5,949 bases of DNA from Helicobacteraceae bacterium (GTDB lineage: Bacteria; Campylobacterota; Campylobacteria; Campylobacterales; Sulfurimonadaceae): contig JAUWLG010000093.1 in assembly GCA_030613795.1 (NCBI GenBank), positions 1 to 5,949 on the forward strand, in the 5' to 3' direction. Shown piece after piece: positions 1-5,673 of this stretch. Within the stretch, counting starts at the first letter, position 1. Every line of letters begins with the position of its first letter. The notes beneath the pieces are model-generated. The model searched no databases and was not told the origin of the DNA. It saw nothing but the letters and a program-made list of their open reading frames with translations. Made by a program: the position numbers and the translations under genes.

Positions 1-4
1 GGCG

Positions 5-133
5 TTTTTATTAATGTTCAAGCCACCGTCGGTTTTGCTTTGCAAAACATCGACTTTGGTTTCCCCTGAAGGGATTTCCTTTGGTCACGCACGGATAAAA
101 GCCAAGAAATTGTAGTTATTTTACTTTATTGTG
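5..133 (+). repeat. Repeat unit 1
   Basis: This is the first unit of the cluster. After the 5' box (5-24) comes a bulged hairpin: GTCG (28-31) pairs with CGAC (51-54), and GTTTTGC (32-38) pairs with GCAAAAC (42-48). The loop is TTT and an unpaired AT lies at 49-50. A second imperfect hairpin follows at 58-79, with TCCC (62-65) against GGGA (71-74) and outer GG/CC. The 3' box (83-106) is nearly identical to that of unit 3. The arm that should pair with it (107-123) has decayed and keeps only about 3 bp near the loop, so this unit lacks the closing hairpin. Confidence 0.65.
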
Positions 134-204
134 AAAAGCTATCGCTTTTTATATTGATGTCAAAGCCGGCGTCGGTGAAAAGACAGCTACCAATGCTACT
201 TTAT

Positions 205-241
205 CCGATGAAAACGTCCATTTAGGACATTTTTCATTCGG
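205..241. repeat. Long imperfect hairpin inside repeat unit 2
   Basis: GTCC (216-219) pairs with GGAC (225-228) around the loop ATTTA. After one mismatch (215/229), AAAA (211-214) pairs with TTTT (230-233). With single-base bulges, CCGATG (205-210) then pairs with the stretch from C235 to G241. The whole structure spans 37 nt. It has no counterpart in units 1 and 3. Its function is unknown; it may be an inserted hairpin module. Confidence 0.5.
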
Positions 242-265
242 CATATCATCAACTCTGGCTTCGTT

Positions 266-301
266 CGCTGAAAAGCCAAGTTCTGGCTTTATTTATCAGT
301 G
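266..301. repeat. Hairpin homologous to the argS terminator hairpin
   Basis: AAAGCCA (272-278) pairs with TGGCTTT (284-290) around the loop AGTTC. An outer stem CTGA (268-271) with TCAG (296-299) lies across a one-sided bulge ATTTA (291-295). It can be extended by a G-T pair and a C-G pair to 266/301. The layout matches the hairpin at 368-409, with the same bulge side and similar bulge sequence, but the outer stem uses different, compensating bases. It could act as a terminator on either strand. Confidence 0.55.
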
Positions 302-304
302 GAG

Positions 305-409
305 AACCTTCGGTTTTTTATTGATGTCTAAGCCTTCGGTGATGCTTCGCATAACACCTACGGTTTCGCACGGATAAAAGCCAAGCAGTTGGCTTTTATT
401 TTACCGTGC
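305..409 (+). repeat. Repeat unit 3, ending at the argS stop codon
   Basis: This is the shortest and most regular unit. A small hairpin AACC/GGTT with a TTC loop (305-315) runs into the 5' box (315-334). Next is a bulged hairpin: GGTG (338-341) pairs with CACC (355-358), ATGC (342-345) pairs with GCAT (349-352), the loop is TTC, and AA at 353-354 is unpaired. The 3' box (362-385) forms one arm of the strong hairpin annotated as the argS terminator. The unit abuts the argS stop codon exactly, so the repeat appears to supply the gene's transcription end. Confidence 0.65.
368..409 (-). terminator. Probable (bidirectional) intrinsic terminator of argS
   Basis: A perfect 11-bp stem, ATAAAAGCCAA (374-384) with TTGGCTTTTAT (389-399), encloses a GCAG loop. 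It is capped outside by a second 6-bp stem, GCACGG (368-373) with CCGTGC (404-409), leaving TTTA (400-403) as a one-sided bulge. On the minus strand the structure begins at the first base after the argS TGA stop. The U-rich half lies inside the stem (CTTTTAT), and an A-rich stretch precedes it. Such a symmetric hairpin could end transcription from either side. Its sequence is also the 3' part of repeat unit 3. Confidence 0.7.
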
Positions 410-1990
410 TCACATTCTATCTTTTGCAGTGATCCCTAACATTGAAAGTCCTGTACGCAGTGAAAGTGCTACTACCAGAAATAGTTTCAGCAGTTTTGCT
501 TCATCAGCTTTACCGATGATACGGTAATCGTAGTAGAACTTATGCAATCTTGCTGCTAGAGATTTTAGATACTCCGGCATCTTTTGCACTTGACGTGAGA
601 CAAAAGCATCTTCAATCACTTCCGGTAGAAGAAGGGCTTCGAAAAGGAGTGCGTCGCCATCTTCATTTAGGCCTTTAAGGTCACTCTTCATGATCTCTTC
701 GATAGAGAGTTCGCTTTTACTCAGAATCGTCTGAATACGTGCATGCGCGTAGTTGATGTAGTAGATAGGGTTTGAACTATCCTCTTTTTTCAACTCGTTA
801 ACATCAAATTCTAAAGGCGTATCACTTTTTTTACTGGCAAAAATAAAACGTAGCGCATCAGCACCGATCTCGTCGACAATATCACTCATCAAGATGACGT
901 TACCCGCACGTTTACTCATCTTGTACGGTTCACCATCTTTTAACAGACTGACCATCTGTGAAAGCTGTACCTCAAGCTTTTTACTGTCATGACCCAAGAA
1001 CTCGGTCGCAGCTTTTACACGAGGGATATAACCGTGGTGGTCTGCTCCCCAGATGTTGATGTGGTGATGATAGCCGCGCTCGAATTTTTGGTTGTGGTAA
1101 ACAATGTCGCCTGCCAAATAGGTTGGACGGCCATCTTCACGAACAACGACACGATCTTTCTCATCGTCATGTTCACTTGAGCGGAGCCAGATCTTATCTT
1201 CTAAAGTATAGATACCCTCGCCCATCTTGGTCATAACACGATCCCAGTCATCATAAAGCGACGATTCTGAGACAAAGGTATCAAAATGGATGTTAGCATC
1301 AGCAAGGTCACTGACGATGACCTCCATCACCTTGTCTTTTGCCCAAAGAGCCAACTCTTTTTGACGACTCTCATCATGAAAGATCTCAGTGCCAAAAACC
1401 TCAGCAGCTTCTTTGGCTAACGCACTCATGTACTCACCACGATAGAAGCTCTCAGGGTATTCGACCTCTTCATTTAGAATCGATGCTCGACCCTCTAGTT
1501 GAATAGAGTGTCCCAAAAGGTCGATCTGACTACCTGCGTCATTGACATAGTACTCTGCCGTGATATCAAAGCCGAGTTTACGGCCTAGACGAAGCAGTGT
1601 ATCACCGTAGACCGCACCACGAGCGTGGCCGATATGCAGTGGACCGGTTGGGTTTGCACTTACAAATTCAAGAAGGATCTTTTCATCGGCATTGATAGAA
1701 CCGAATTCTGCTTCATTGGCCAATGCCCACGAAGCGTACTCATCTAAAAATGATTCAGAGAGACGCAGGTTGATGTAGCCTTTGACTGATTCTACAGCTG
1801 AGAACATAGCATCTTCGCCAAACGATGAAGCCAACTCTTCTGCAATGATCATAGGTGATTTACGAAGTTCTTTTGCGAGGGAAAATGCGACTGGTGTTGC
1901 GAAGTGGCCAAAAGAGCGATCTTTTGGTTTTTCTAAAACAACATCACGGTCAAACTGCTCTCTAAGGAGCGCTGCAACACGTTGTTTCAA
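410..1990 (-). CDS. argS: Arginyl-tRNA synthetase
   Basis: This cytoplasmic class I aminoacyl-tRNA synthetase charges tRNA-Arg with arginine at the cost of ATP. The 526 residues show the full family layout: an N-terminal tRNA-recognition domain (about 1-80), the catalytic Rossmann fold with SANPTGPLHIGHARG (HIGH at 119-122), NIWGADHHGYIPR near 312-324, and a canonical KMSK at 357-360. An all-helical DALR-type anticodon-binding domain follows from about 405 (YYINYAHARIQ). Length and N-terminus agree with the Campylobacter enzyme as I remember it. The start is TTG (1988-1990). It is the only usable start upstream of the conserved N-terminal KPKDRSFGHFATP region, since the next Met is residue 47. 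No Shine-Dalgarno sequence is visible, and the codon lies one codon after the in-frame tatA stop, so translation probably depends on coupling to tatA. The stop is TGA, followed at once by a hairpin terminator. Confidence 0.97.
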   Translation of the reverse strand: MKQRVAALLREQFDRDVVLEKPKDRSFGHFATPVAFSLAKELRKSPMIIAEELASSFGEDAMFSAVESVKGYINLRLSESFLDEYASWALANEAEFGSINADEKILLEFVSANPTGPLHIGHARGAVYGDTLLRLGRKLGFDITAEYYVNDAGSQIDLLGHSIQLEGRASILNEEVEYPESFYRGEYMSALAKEAAEVFGTEIFHDESRQKELALWAKDKVMEVIVSDLADANIHFDTFVSESSLYDDWDRVMTKMGEGIYTLEDKIWLRSSEHDDEKDRVVVREDGRPTYLAGDIVYHNQKFERGYHHHINIWGADHHGYIPRVKAATEFLGHDSKKLEVQLSQMVSLLKDGEPYKMSKRAGNVILMSDIVDEIGADALRFIFASKKSDTPLEFDVNELKKEDSSNPIYYINYAHARIQTILSKSELSIEEIMKSDLKGLNEDGDALLFEALLLPEVIEDAFVSRQVQKMPEYLKSLAARLHKFYYDYRIIGKADEAKLLKLFLVVALSLRTGLSMLGITAKDRM

Positions 1991-1993
1991 TAC

Positions 1994-2242
1994 TTATGCT
2001 TGTTTTGTGTCTTTAGGCGCCTCAGTTGGTGCACCCTCTTCAGAACCTTCTACTTTTTTAGGCTCTTTAGTTTCTGTGTCGTCTTTAGCGACTTCAGTTT
2101 CGTCATCTTTTACAGATTTTTTGAAGTTACGAATACCTTCACCTAGACCTTTTGCAAGTTGAGGAATCTTTTTACCGCCGAAAAGAAGCAGTACAACTGC
2201 AAGAATTAAAATTAGTTCGAACCCGCCTGGAATTTGTGGCAT
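1994..2242 (-). CDS. tatA: Twin-arginine translocase subunit TatA
   Basis: This small inner-membrane protein oligomerises to form the passage for folded proteins in the Tat system. The 82 residues show a short periplasmic N-terminus and one membrane helix (about 7-21, [15 protein letters not shown]). The hinge is [12 protein letters not shown], followed by an amphipathic helix (about 23-44, [13 protein letters not shown]). The cytoplasmic tail is low in complexity, charged, and rich in Glu, Asp, Lys and Thr. The FG hinge and short length favour TatA over TatB. The ATG start is backed by a good Shine-Dalgarno sequence AAGGAG (2248-2253) five bases upstream. The TAA stop is in frame with argS and one codon before it. 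A promoter-like site lies about 30 bp upstream. TatC is not in the window. Confidence 0.95.
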   Translation of the reverse strand: MPQIPGGFELILILAVVLLLFGGKKIPQLAKGLGEGIRNFKKSVKDDETEVAKDDTETKEPKKVEGSEEGAPTEAPKDTKQA

Positions 2243-2272
2243 TAGGTCTCCTTGATTAAAAATATTGCCCGA

Positions 2273-2278
2273 AGTATA
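2273..2278 (-). promoter_or_regulatory. Candidate -10 box for tatA-argS
   Basis: Read on the minus strand this is TATACT, one base from the TATAAT consensus. It lies 30 bp before the tatA start, with T/A-rich DNA upstream and no clear -35 box, which is usual for Campylobacterota housekeeping promoters. It would give a leader of roughly 25 nt carrying the Shine-Dalgarno sequence. This is a sequence call only, and the upstream gene may also read through. Confidence 0.4.
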
Positions 2279-2356
2279 ACTTTTAGATGCTGTAATAGGG
2301 CTAAAACTCTACTACTATATATCTGATTAAGCCTACTAGGTAACACTATCGTTTTA

Positions 2357-2701
2357 TTAGAACTCTTTTAAGACCTGCTGGATGCGTGTCAACACCTCAT
2401 TGATCTTCTCAGGAAAAGTAAAAAGCTCTCGTTTAACAGTATTAGAAATCGCACTCCCACTCTCAAGTTCATTCAAAATACCCATGATATTACGCAAATA
2501 GTTTCGCTGATAAACACAAGTTTGACACGCTTTTATCTCTTCACACATCCCGTCATTGAGACTTACATATGCCTCTTCGACTACGATAGAAAGTCTCTCT
2601 ATAAAATTTGGGTCTTTTAGCTGCATACCATAGGCTTGAGTATTCACCATGCTCTCAATCTCTTGAAATTGTTTTTCGACTTTCTGTATCGTCTCGATCA
2701 T
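2357..2701 (-). CDS. Conserved-looking helical protein of unknown function with a Cys cluster
   Basis: I do not recognise this 114-residue protein. It looks wholly alpha-helical and soluble, with no signal peptide or membrane segment. The N-terminal 20 residues (IETIQKVEKQFQEIESMV) and the C-terminal 20 (NEVLTRIQQVLKEF) look like amphipathic or short coiled-coil helices. Three cysteines are spaced C53-x5-C59-x2-C62 (CEEIKACQTC) in the middle, which could bind a metal or respond to redox state, but a fourth ligand is not obvious. The ATG start has a Shine-Dalgarno AAGGA six bases upstream, and a promoter-like site precedes it, so it is likely a real gene. It is followed, 114 bp on, by tatA. 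From memory, gmk occupies this position in Campylobacter, so this gene may mark a lineage-specific rearrangement. Confidence 0.8.
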   Translation of the reverse strand: MIETIQKVEKQFQEIESMVNTQAYGMQLKDPNFIERLSIVVEEAYVSLNDGMCEEIKACQTCVYQRNYLRNIMGILNELESGSAISNTVKRELFTFPEKINEVLTRIQQVLKEF

Positions 2702-2732
2702 AATAATTCCTTATGTATCTTTATTGTGCTGT

Positions 2733-2738
2733 AGTATA
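2733..2738 (-). promoter_or_regulatory. Candidate -10 box for the 114-residue protein gene
   Basis: On the minus strand this reads TATACT. It sits behind a strongly T-rich stretch (2742-2762, including a run of seven T), in a 70-bp gap after dedA. T-rich upstream DNA in place of a -35 box is typical of Campylobacterota sigma-70 promoters. It lies 31 bp before the ATG. The surrounding bases resemble those near the tatA promoter (see findings). Confidence 0.5.
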
Positions 2739-2771
2739 GGGCTATAAAAATGAAAAAAAGCTAAAAGGACT

Positions 2772-3380
2772 CTATTTATCATTGTTTTTTGTTTTAATGC
2801 GTCTAATATAGACAAAAACTAGAATGACGAGTGTCCCTAATACCGCTAAAGTGATCTGGTGCAGGTAGGCTTCTATCAACTCTTGCTTCTCGCCCAAGAT
2901 ATATCCCATCAAGATCAAAATCATACTCCAGATACCTGCACCTAGCGCTGTATAGAGAGAAAAAGGGAGCAAGGACATCTTAGAAAGTCCTGCCGGAATC
3001 GAAATAAGTTGACGGATCCCAGGTATAAGACGGCCGGTAAATGTTGAGATAGGACCATGTTTTTGAAAATAGGTCTCCATCTTTTCCATCGCACTATTAG
3101 AGATAAAGATATATTTTCCAAACCGCATCAACAGTTGTCTACCAATAATAAGTGCTCCAAAATAGTTTATAAAGGCCCCGGCCATAGAGCCAAAGAGTGC
3201 CGCTAAAAAGATGACTATGATATTCATCTCACCTTGCTGCGCCAGATAGCCGGCCGGTATTAAAACGATCTCACTCGGAAAAGGGATAAAAGAGCTCTCT
3301 ATCATCATTAAAAGAAAGATCCCCATGTAACCCATATCCAAGATACTTTGGACCAACCACTGTGCAAGTTCAGCTAACAT
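2772..3380 (-). CDS. DedA-family membrane protein (probable undecaprenyl phosphate/lipid transporter)
   Basis: This is an inner-membrane protein of the DedA (SNARE-associated/VTT) family, whose members include undecaprenyl phosphate flippases. The 202 residues show the family signature: an acidic residue in the first hydrophobic segment (E28 in MIESSFIPFPSE), PxPSE with E37, a glycine-rich segment (GSMAGAFINYFGALIIGR, 64-81), and FTGRLIPGIRQLISIPAG (114-131). R117 and R123 there have the same six-residue spacing as the two essential arginines of E. coli YqjA. A tryptophan-containing helix (about 143-162) and a C-terminal helix (about 175-193) follow, then a basic tail. The ATG overlaps the end of murG by 11 nt and has its own Shine-Dalgarno GAGGAG (3388-3393) seven bases away, so co-expression with ftsW-murG is very likely. 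I give no symbol, because subfamily and substrate cannot be read from the sequence. Confidence 0.93.
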   Translation of the reverse strand: MLAELAQWLVQSILDMGYMGIFLLMMIESSFIPFPSEIVLIPAGYLAQQGEMNIIVIFLAALFGSMAGAFINYFGALIIGRQLLMRFGKYIFISNSAMEKMETYFQKHGPISTFTGRLIPGIRQLISIPAGLSKMSLLPFSLYTALGAGIWSMILILMGYILGEKQELIEAYLHQITLAVLGTLVILVFVYIRRIKTKNNDK

Positions 3381-4395
3381 CTAAATTCTCCTCTATATTG
3401 TCAATTATGGCCGCAGCACCGCCTTTGTGGCTAAGTTCCATCAATCCACGGCTCTTCTCTTCAAGATCATTCTCTAAGATGGCTAGCAGATTGCGTGAAT
3501 ACGACTCACTCTCACGGTACGACCAGGCCAACCCTTTATCAACTAGATAACCTGCGTTATAAAATTGGTGATCACCTGCCGCATAAGGGTATGGCACAAA
3601 CAGTGCCGGCAATCCATTTGCTGTGACTTCCCAAAGGGTACTCGCGCCCGCGCGGCTGACCGCTAGATCGGCATGTTTTATTAATGCAGGAAGCTCTTTG
3701 GTGAAACTGTAGAGTTCAACATCAAGTTTTTGATCTTTATAAGCTTGTTGTACACGCTCAAAATCGCGTTCACCGCACTGATGGATAACCTTAATGCCTT
3801 TAGCCGTACAGACTGCTGCCGTCTCCAAAGCAAGGTTGTTGATAAACTGTGCTCCTTGAGAACCACCTAAAAAGACAATCGTTTTGATCTCTTTTCGAAG
3901 ACGTGCTGTTGAAAAAAAGATATCTCGGATCGGGTAATCTTTGACCGGCGAGTTTTCATCATATGAGCTGTAAAAAGCACGTGCATACGGTTTCATCATA
4001 GTGTTCAGTCGTCCCATAACAGCGTTTTGTTCATGAATAAAAAAAGGGATCTGTTTTGTATAAGCCGCGAAGGTTGCTGCTGCTGCGGAGTAACCGCCGA
4101 CAGAGATCACGGCATCGATCTGCTCTTGTTTTAATATCTTGCGTGACTTGATGACTGCACGAAAGATCTTGATGAGTGCCCACACCTTGCCAAGATATTT
4201 TCGGTTGACAACTCCGTTGGTGTCGAGGAAGTGACATTTTTCAAAACGTATCTCCTCTTCAAACCACGCTCTGTCTTGACCCGAGGTCGAACCGATATAG
4301 ATAGCCTCATGGCCCTTCTCTTTTAAGGCTTCAAGAAGTGCTGCTGCTATGGCCAGATGCCCGCCTGTTCCGCCGCCTGTTATCGCTACTCTCAT
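3370..4395 (-). CDS. murG: UDP-N-acetylglucosamine--N-acetylmuramyl-(pentapeptide) pyrophosphoryl-undecaprenol GlcNAc transferase
   Basis: MurG adds GlcNAc from UDP-GlcNAc to lipid I, making lipid II on the cytoplasmic face of the inner membrane. The 341 residues form a GT-B fold, slightly shorter than the usual 350-360. The N-terminal domain has the glycine-rich GGGTGGH loop (7-13), SVGGYSA (98-104) and HEQNAVMG (121-128). The C-terminal domain has the second glycine loop FLGGSQGA (175-182), then SRAGASTLWE (247-256, with the uridine-contacting Glu at 256) and PYPYAAGDHQ (268-277). All family motifs are intact. The ATG start has an AGGA Shine-Dalgarno five bases upstream that overlaps the ftsW stop codon; the gap to ftsW is 7 nt. 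The 3' end overlaps dedA by 11 nt. The ftsW-murG pair is the common division-cluster order, here without murD or murC. Confidence 0.97.
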   Translation of the reverse strand: MRVAITGGGTGGHLAIAAALLEALKEKGHEAIYIGSTSGQDRAWFEEEIRFEKCHFLDTNGVVNRKYLGKVWALIKIFRAVIKSRKILKQEQIDAVISVGGYSAAAATFAAYTKQIPFFIHEQNAVMGRLNTMMKPYARAFYSSYDENSPVKDYPIRDIFFSTARLRKEIKTIVFLGGSQGAQFINNLALETAAVCTAKGIKVIHQCGERDFERVQQAYKDQKLDVELYSFTKELPALIKHADLAVSRAGASTLWEVTANGLPALFVPYPYAAGDHQFYNAGYLVDKGLAWSYRESESYSRNLLAILENDLEEKSRGLMELSHKGGAAAIIDNIEENLDVS

Positions 4396-4402
4396 CTCAT
4401 TC

Positions 4403-5569
4403 CTAACTTTTAAACTTGACTTTTCGTGAAGCCATCAAGACCATTCCGATACCGATCGATGCTGCGATCATTGCTGAACCGCCATAACTTAAAAACGGTA
4501 CCGAGATACCTTTGATCGGTGTGATCCCGCTAATACCAAAGGCGTTGATCAAAAAGGTGAACGCAATGACCAGACCGATACCGATACTAAAAAGATAACT
4601 CTTTTCATCTCTACTGCGATTAGCGATCTTAAAAATACGCTGCAAGATGGCTAAAAAGATCATTGTCACCAACATTACCCCAAGAAAACCAAACTCCTCT
4701 GCTATACCGGCCAGGACAAAATCCGTATGTACCTCTGACAAAAAGCCCAGCTTAAAGGTACCATTGGCCAGACCGGAGCCAAAAAGGCCGCCATTGTTAA
4801 TAGCATTAAGCGAGTGTGATATCTGATAGGGTTCAGAATAACTCTCTACATGCAGTTTGGTCAGCAGCCAGCCTGGTAAAAAAGGTTCCAACTGTGTCTG
4901 GGCTAATGACCACCATGACTTGATCCGTGCGATCCGGTGCTCCGCTGTAAAAATAAAGATAAGAAAAAAGGCCAAAGCAGTGCCCATAAGTGTTATAAAG
5001 ACCTTACCGCTGCTGCCGGCAAAGATCAACATAAACAGCAGTGCCAAACTCAGCACGACAACCTGTCCAAGGTCTTTTTGCGTCACAGCGATCAGCCCCA
5101 TCACAAACACAAAAAAGACTAAGTAAGGCGCTATCCGTAAAAACTCCTGTTTCAGACCCATGCCGCCATGGTGTCCCAGTTTTCGTGAAAAGCTCCACGC
5201 TAGAAAGTAGATAAATCCCACTTTAAAAAACTCTACCGGTGCCAAAGAGAAGCCTGCCACTTTGATCCACCGTTTTGCACCACCCACTTCACTCACTATG
5301 CTCGAAGGCATAAAAGGCATGGCAAGCATCAACAAAAAACTACCGGCAAACAGAGCGAGTCCCAGACGGCTTAACCAGACATCGGGGTTAAGCTGTGAAA
5401 GTGTCCACATAATAAGAATAGAGAGCAGTCCAAAAGCAGACTGACGGATCACAAAATGAAAATCACTGTAGCCAAAGAGCACAACGATGTAACTCGAAAG
5501 CGAGTAAGAGAAGATAATACTGATACCGATAAGCAGTGCAGTCAAGATAAAAAGTTGTCGATCAGCCAT
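4403..5569 (-). CDS. ftsW: Septal peptidoglycan glycosyltransferase FtsW (SEDS family)
   Basis: This multi-pass inner-membrane SEDS glycosyltransferase polymerises lipid II into glycan strands, working with a class B penicillin-binding protein at the division site. The 388 residues have about ten hydrophobic segments. Family motifs are GGAKRWI (96-102), PVEFFK (111-116), TQKDLG (163-168), the loop motif SLNAINNGGLFGSGLANG (253-270), and EVHTDFVLAGIAEEFG (279-294). D283 there matches the essential D297 of E. coli FtsW. PIKGISVPFLSYGGSAM (351-367) follows. RodA is the main alternative; adjacency to murG favours FtsW. The ATG start has a weak Shine-Dalgarno GGAA about five bases upstream. The TAG stop is shared with the murG ribosome-binding site, implying translational coupling. 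Confidence 0.93.
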   Translation of the reverse strand: MADRQLFILTALLIGISIIFSYSLSSYIVVLFGYSDFHFVIRQSAFGLLSILIMWTLSQLNPDVWLSRLGLALFAGSFLLMLAMPFMPSSIVSEVGGAKRWIKVAGFSLAPVEFFKVGFIYFLAWSFSRKLGHHGGMGLKQEFLRIAPYLVFFVFVMGLIAVTQKDLGQVVVLSLALLFMLIFAGSSGKVFITLMGTALAFFLIFIFTAEHRIARIKSWWSLAQTQLEPFLPGWLLTKLHVESYSEPYQISHSLNAINNGGLFGSGLANGTFKLGFLSEVHTDFVLAGIAEEFGFLGVMLVTMIFLAILQRIFKIANRSRDEKSYLFSIGIGLVIAFTFLINAFGISGITPIKGISVPFLSYGGSAMIAASIGIGMVLMASRKVKFKS

Positions 5570-5644
5570 TATGTTCCATGAATATTGTAATTATTTTTGT
5601 GATGACATTTTAGCGTTTTGCGATTAAAGTTGAGCTCGGAACTA

Positions 5645-5653
5645 TATATAGCA
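5645..5653 (-). promoter_or_regulatory. Candidate extended -10 promoter for ftsW-murG-dedA
   Basis: On the minus strand this reads TGCTATATA, an extended -10 element (TGn followed by TATATA, two mismatches from TATAAT). It lies in the 104-bp gap between the upstream gene and ftsW, behind an A-rich stretch. It would give a leader of about 70 nt. No strong terminator was seen after the upstream gene, so read-through from that gene is also possible. Confidence 0.35.
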
Positions 5654-5673
5654 GGATTTTTAGGCGTGCCCCT

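Larger units (their letters stand above)
146..301 (+). repeat. Repeat unit 2, with an extra internal hairpin
   Basis: This is the second and longest unit. Its 5' box (146-167) has a 2-nt insertion after the T run. Between the boxes lies a segment absent from the other units, with a long imperfect hairpin at 205-241. The 3' box (257-280) is the most diverged copy, and its closing hairpin is intact: AAAGCCA (272-278) pairs with TGGCTTT (284-290), and CTGA (268-271) with TCAG (296-299). It is preceded by a small stem AAAAGC/GCTTTT at 134-149 that runs into the T-rich start of the unit. Confidence 0.62.
1..409. repeat. Non-coding hairpin-rich repeat cluster, three diverged units
   Basis: This 409-bp stretch downstream of argS has stops in all frames and no supportable gene. 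It holds three related units in the same orientation. Each opens with a 20-22-nt box close to TTTTTATTGATGTCTAAGCC (5-24, 146-167, 315-334) followed by G/TTCGGT (28-33, 171-176, 335-340). Each also has a 24-nt box ending GATAAAAGCCAAG or its variant CTGAAAAGCCAAG (83-106, 257-280, 362-385). The boxes in units 1 and 3 share 19 identical bases (88-106 and 367-385). Unit starts are 141 and 169 bp apart, and unit 2 carries extra sequence in its middle. Most sequence between the boxes folds into short hairpins. What is seen is repetition and palindromy. Identity as a dispersed REP-like or integration-type element is inference, and the cluster may extend beyond the left edge. Confidence 0.75.

Noticed and set aside
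1..303. Coding-like peptides on the minus strand of the repeat units (for example FTDAGFDINIKS and KTDGGLNINKN)
   Set aside because: They look alike because the 5' boxes are repeated, each is soon closed by a stop, and no start or ribosome-binding site supports a gene. Decayed gene fragments cannot be fully excluded.
1..409. CRISPR array or integron attC cassette array
   Set aside because: Repeat spacing is irregular (141 and 169 bp), copies are diverged, there are no uniform spacers, and the attC core motif pair could not be found at consistent positions.
989..1180. A 63-residue plus-strand open frame inside argS
   Set aside because: It is antisense to the conserved catalytic domain of ArgRS and shows no independent coding signal.
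1782..2162. A 126-residue open frame on the plus strand antisense to argS and tatA
   Set aside because: It lies wholly opposite two well-supported genes, its translation is serine-rich and low in complexity, and no ribosome-binding site or family motif is seen.
2702..2771. Intrinsic terminator after dedA
   Set aside because: There are T-runs on the minus strand but no stem of useful length before them; the T-rich DNA is better explained as a promoter upstream element.
4857..5126. Plus-strand open frames of 61 and 89 residues opposite ftsW
   Set aside because: They are shadows of a membrane-protein gene; their lysine- and serine-rich translations have no recognisable domain.
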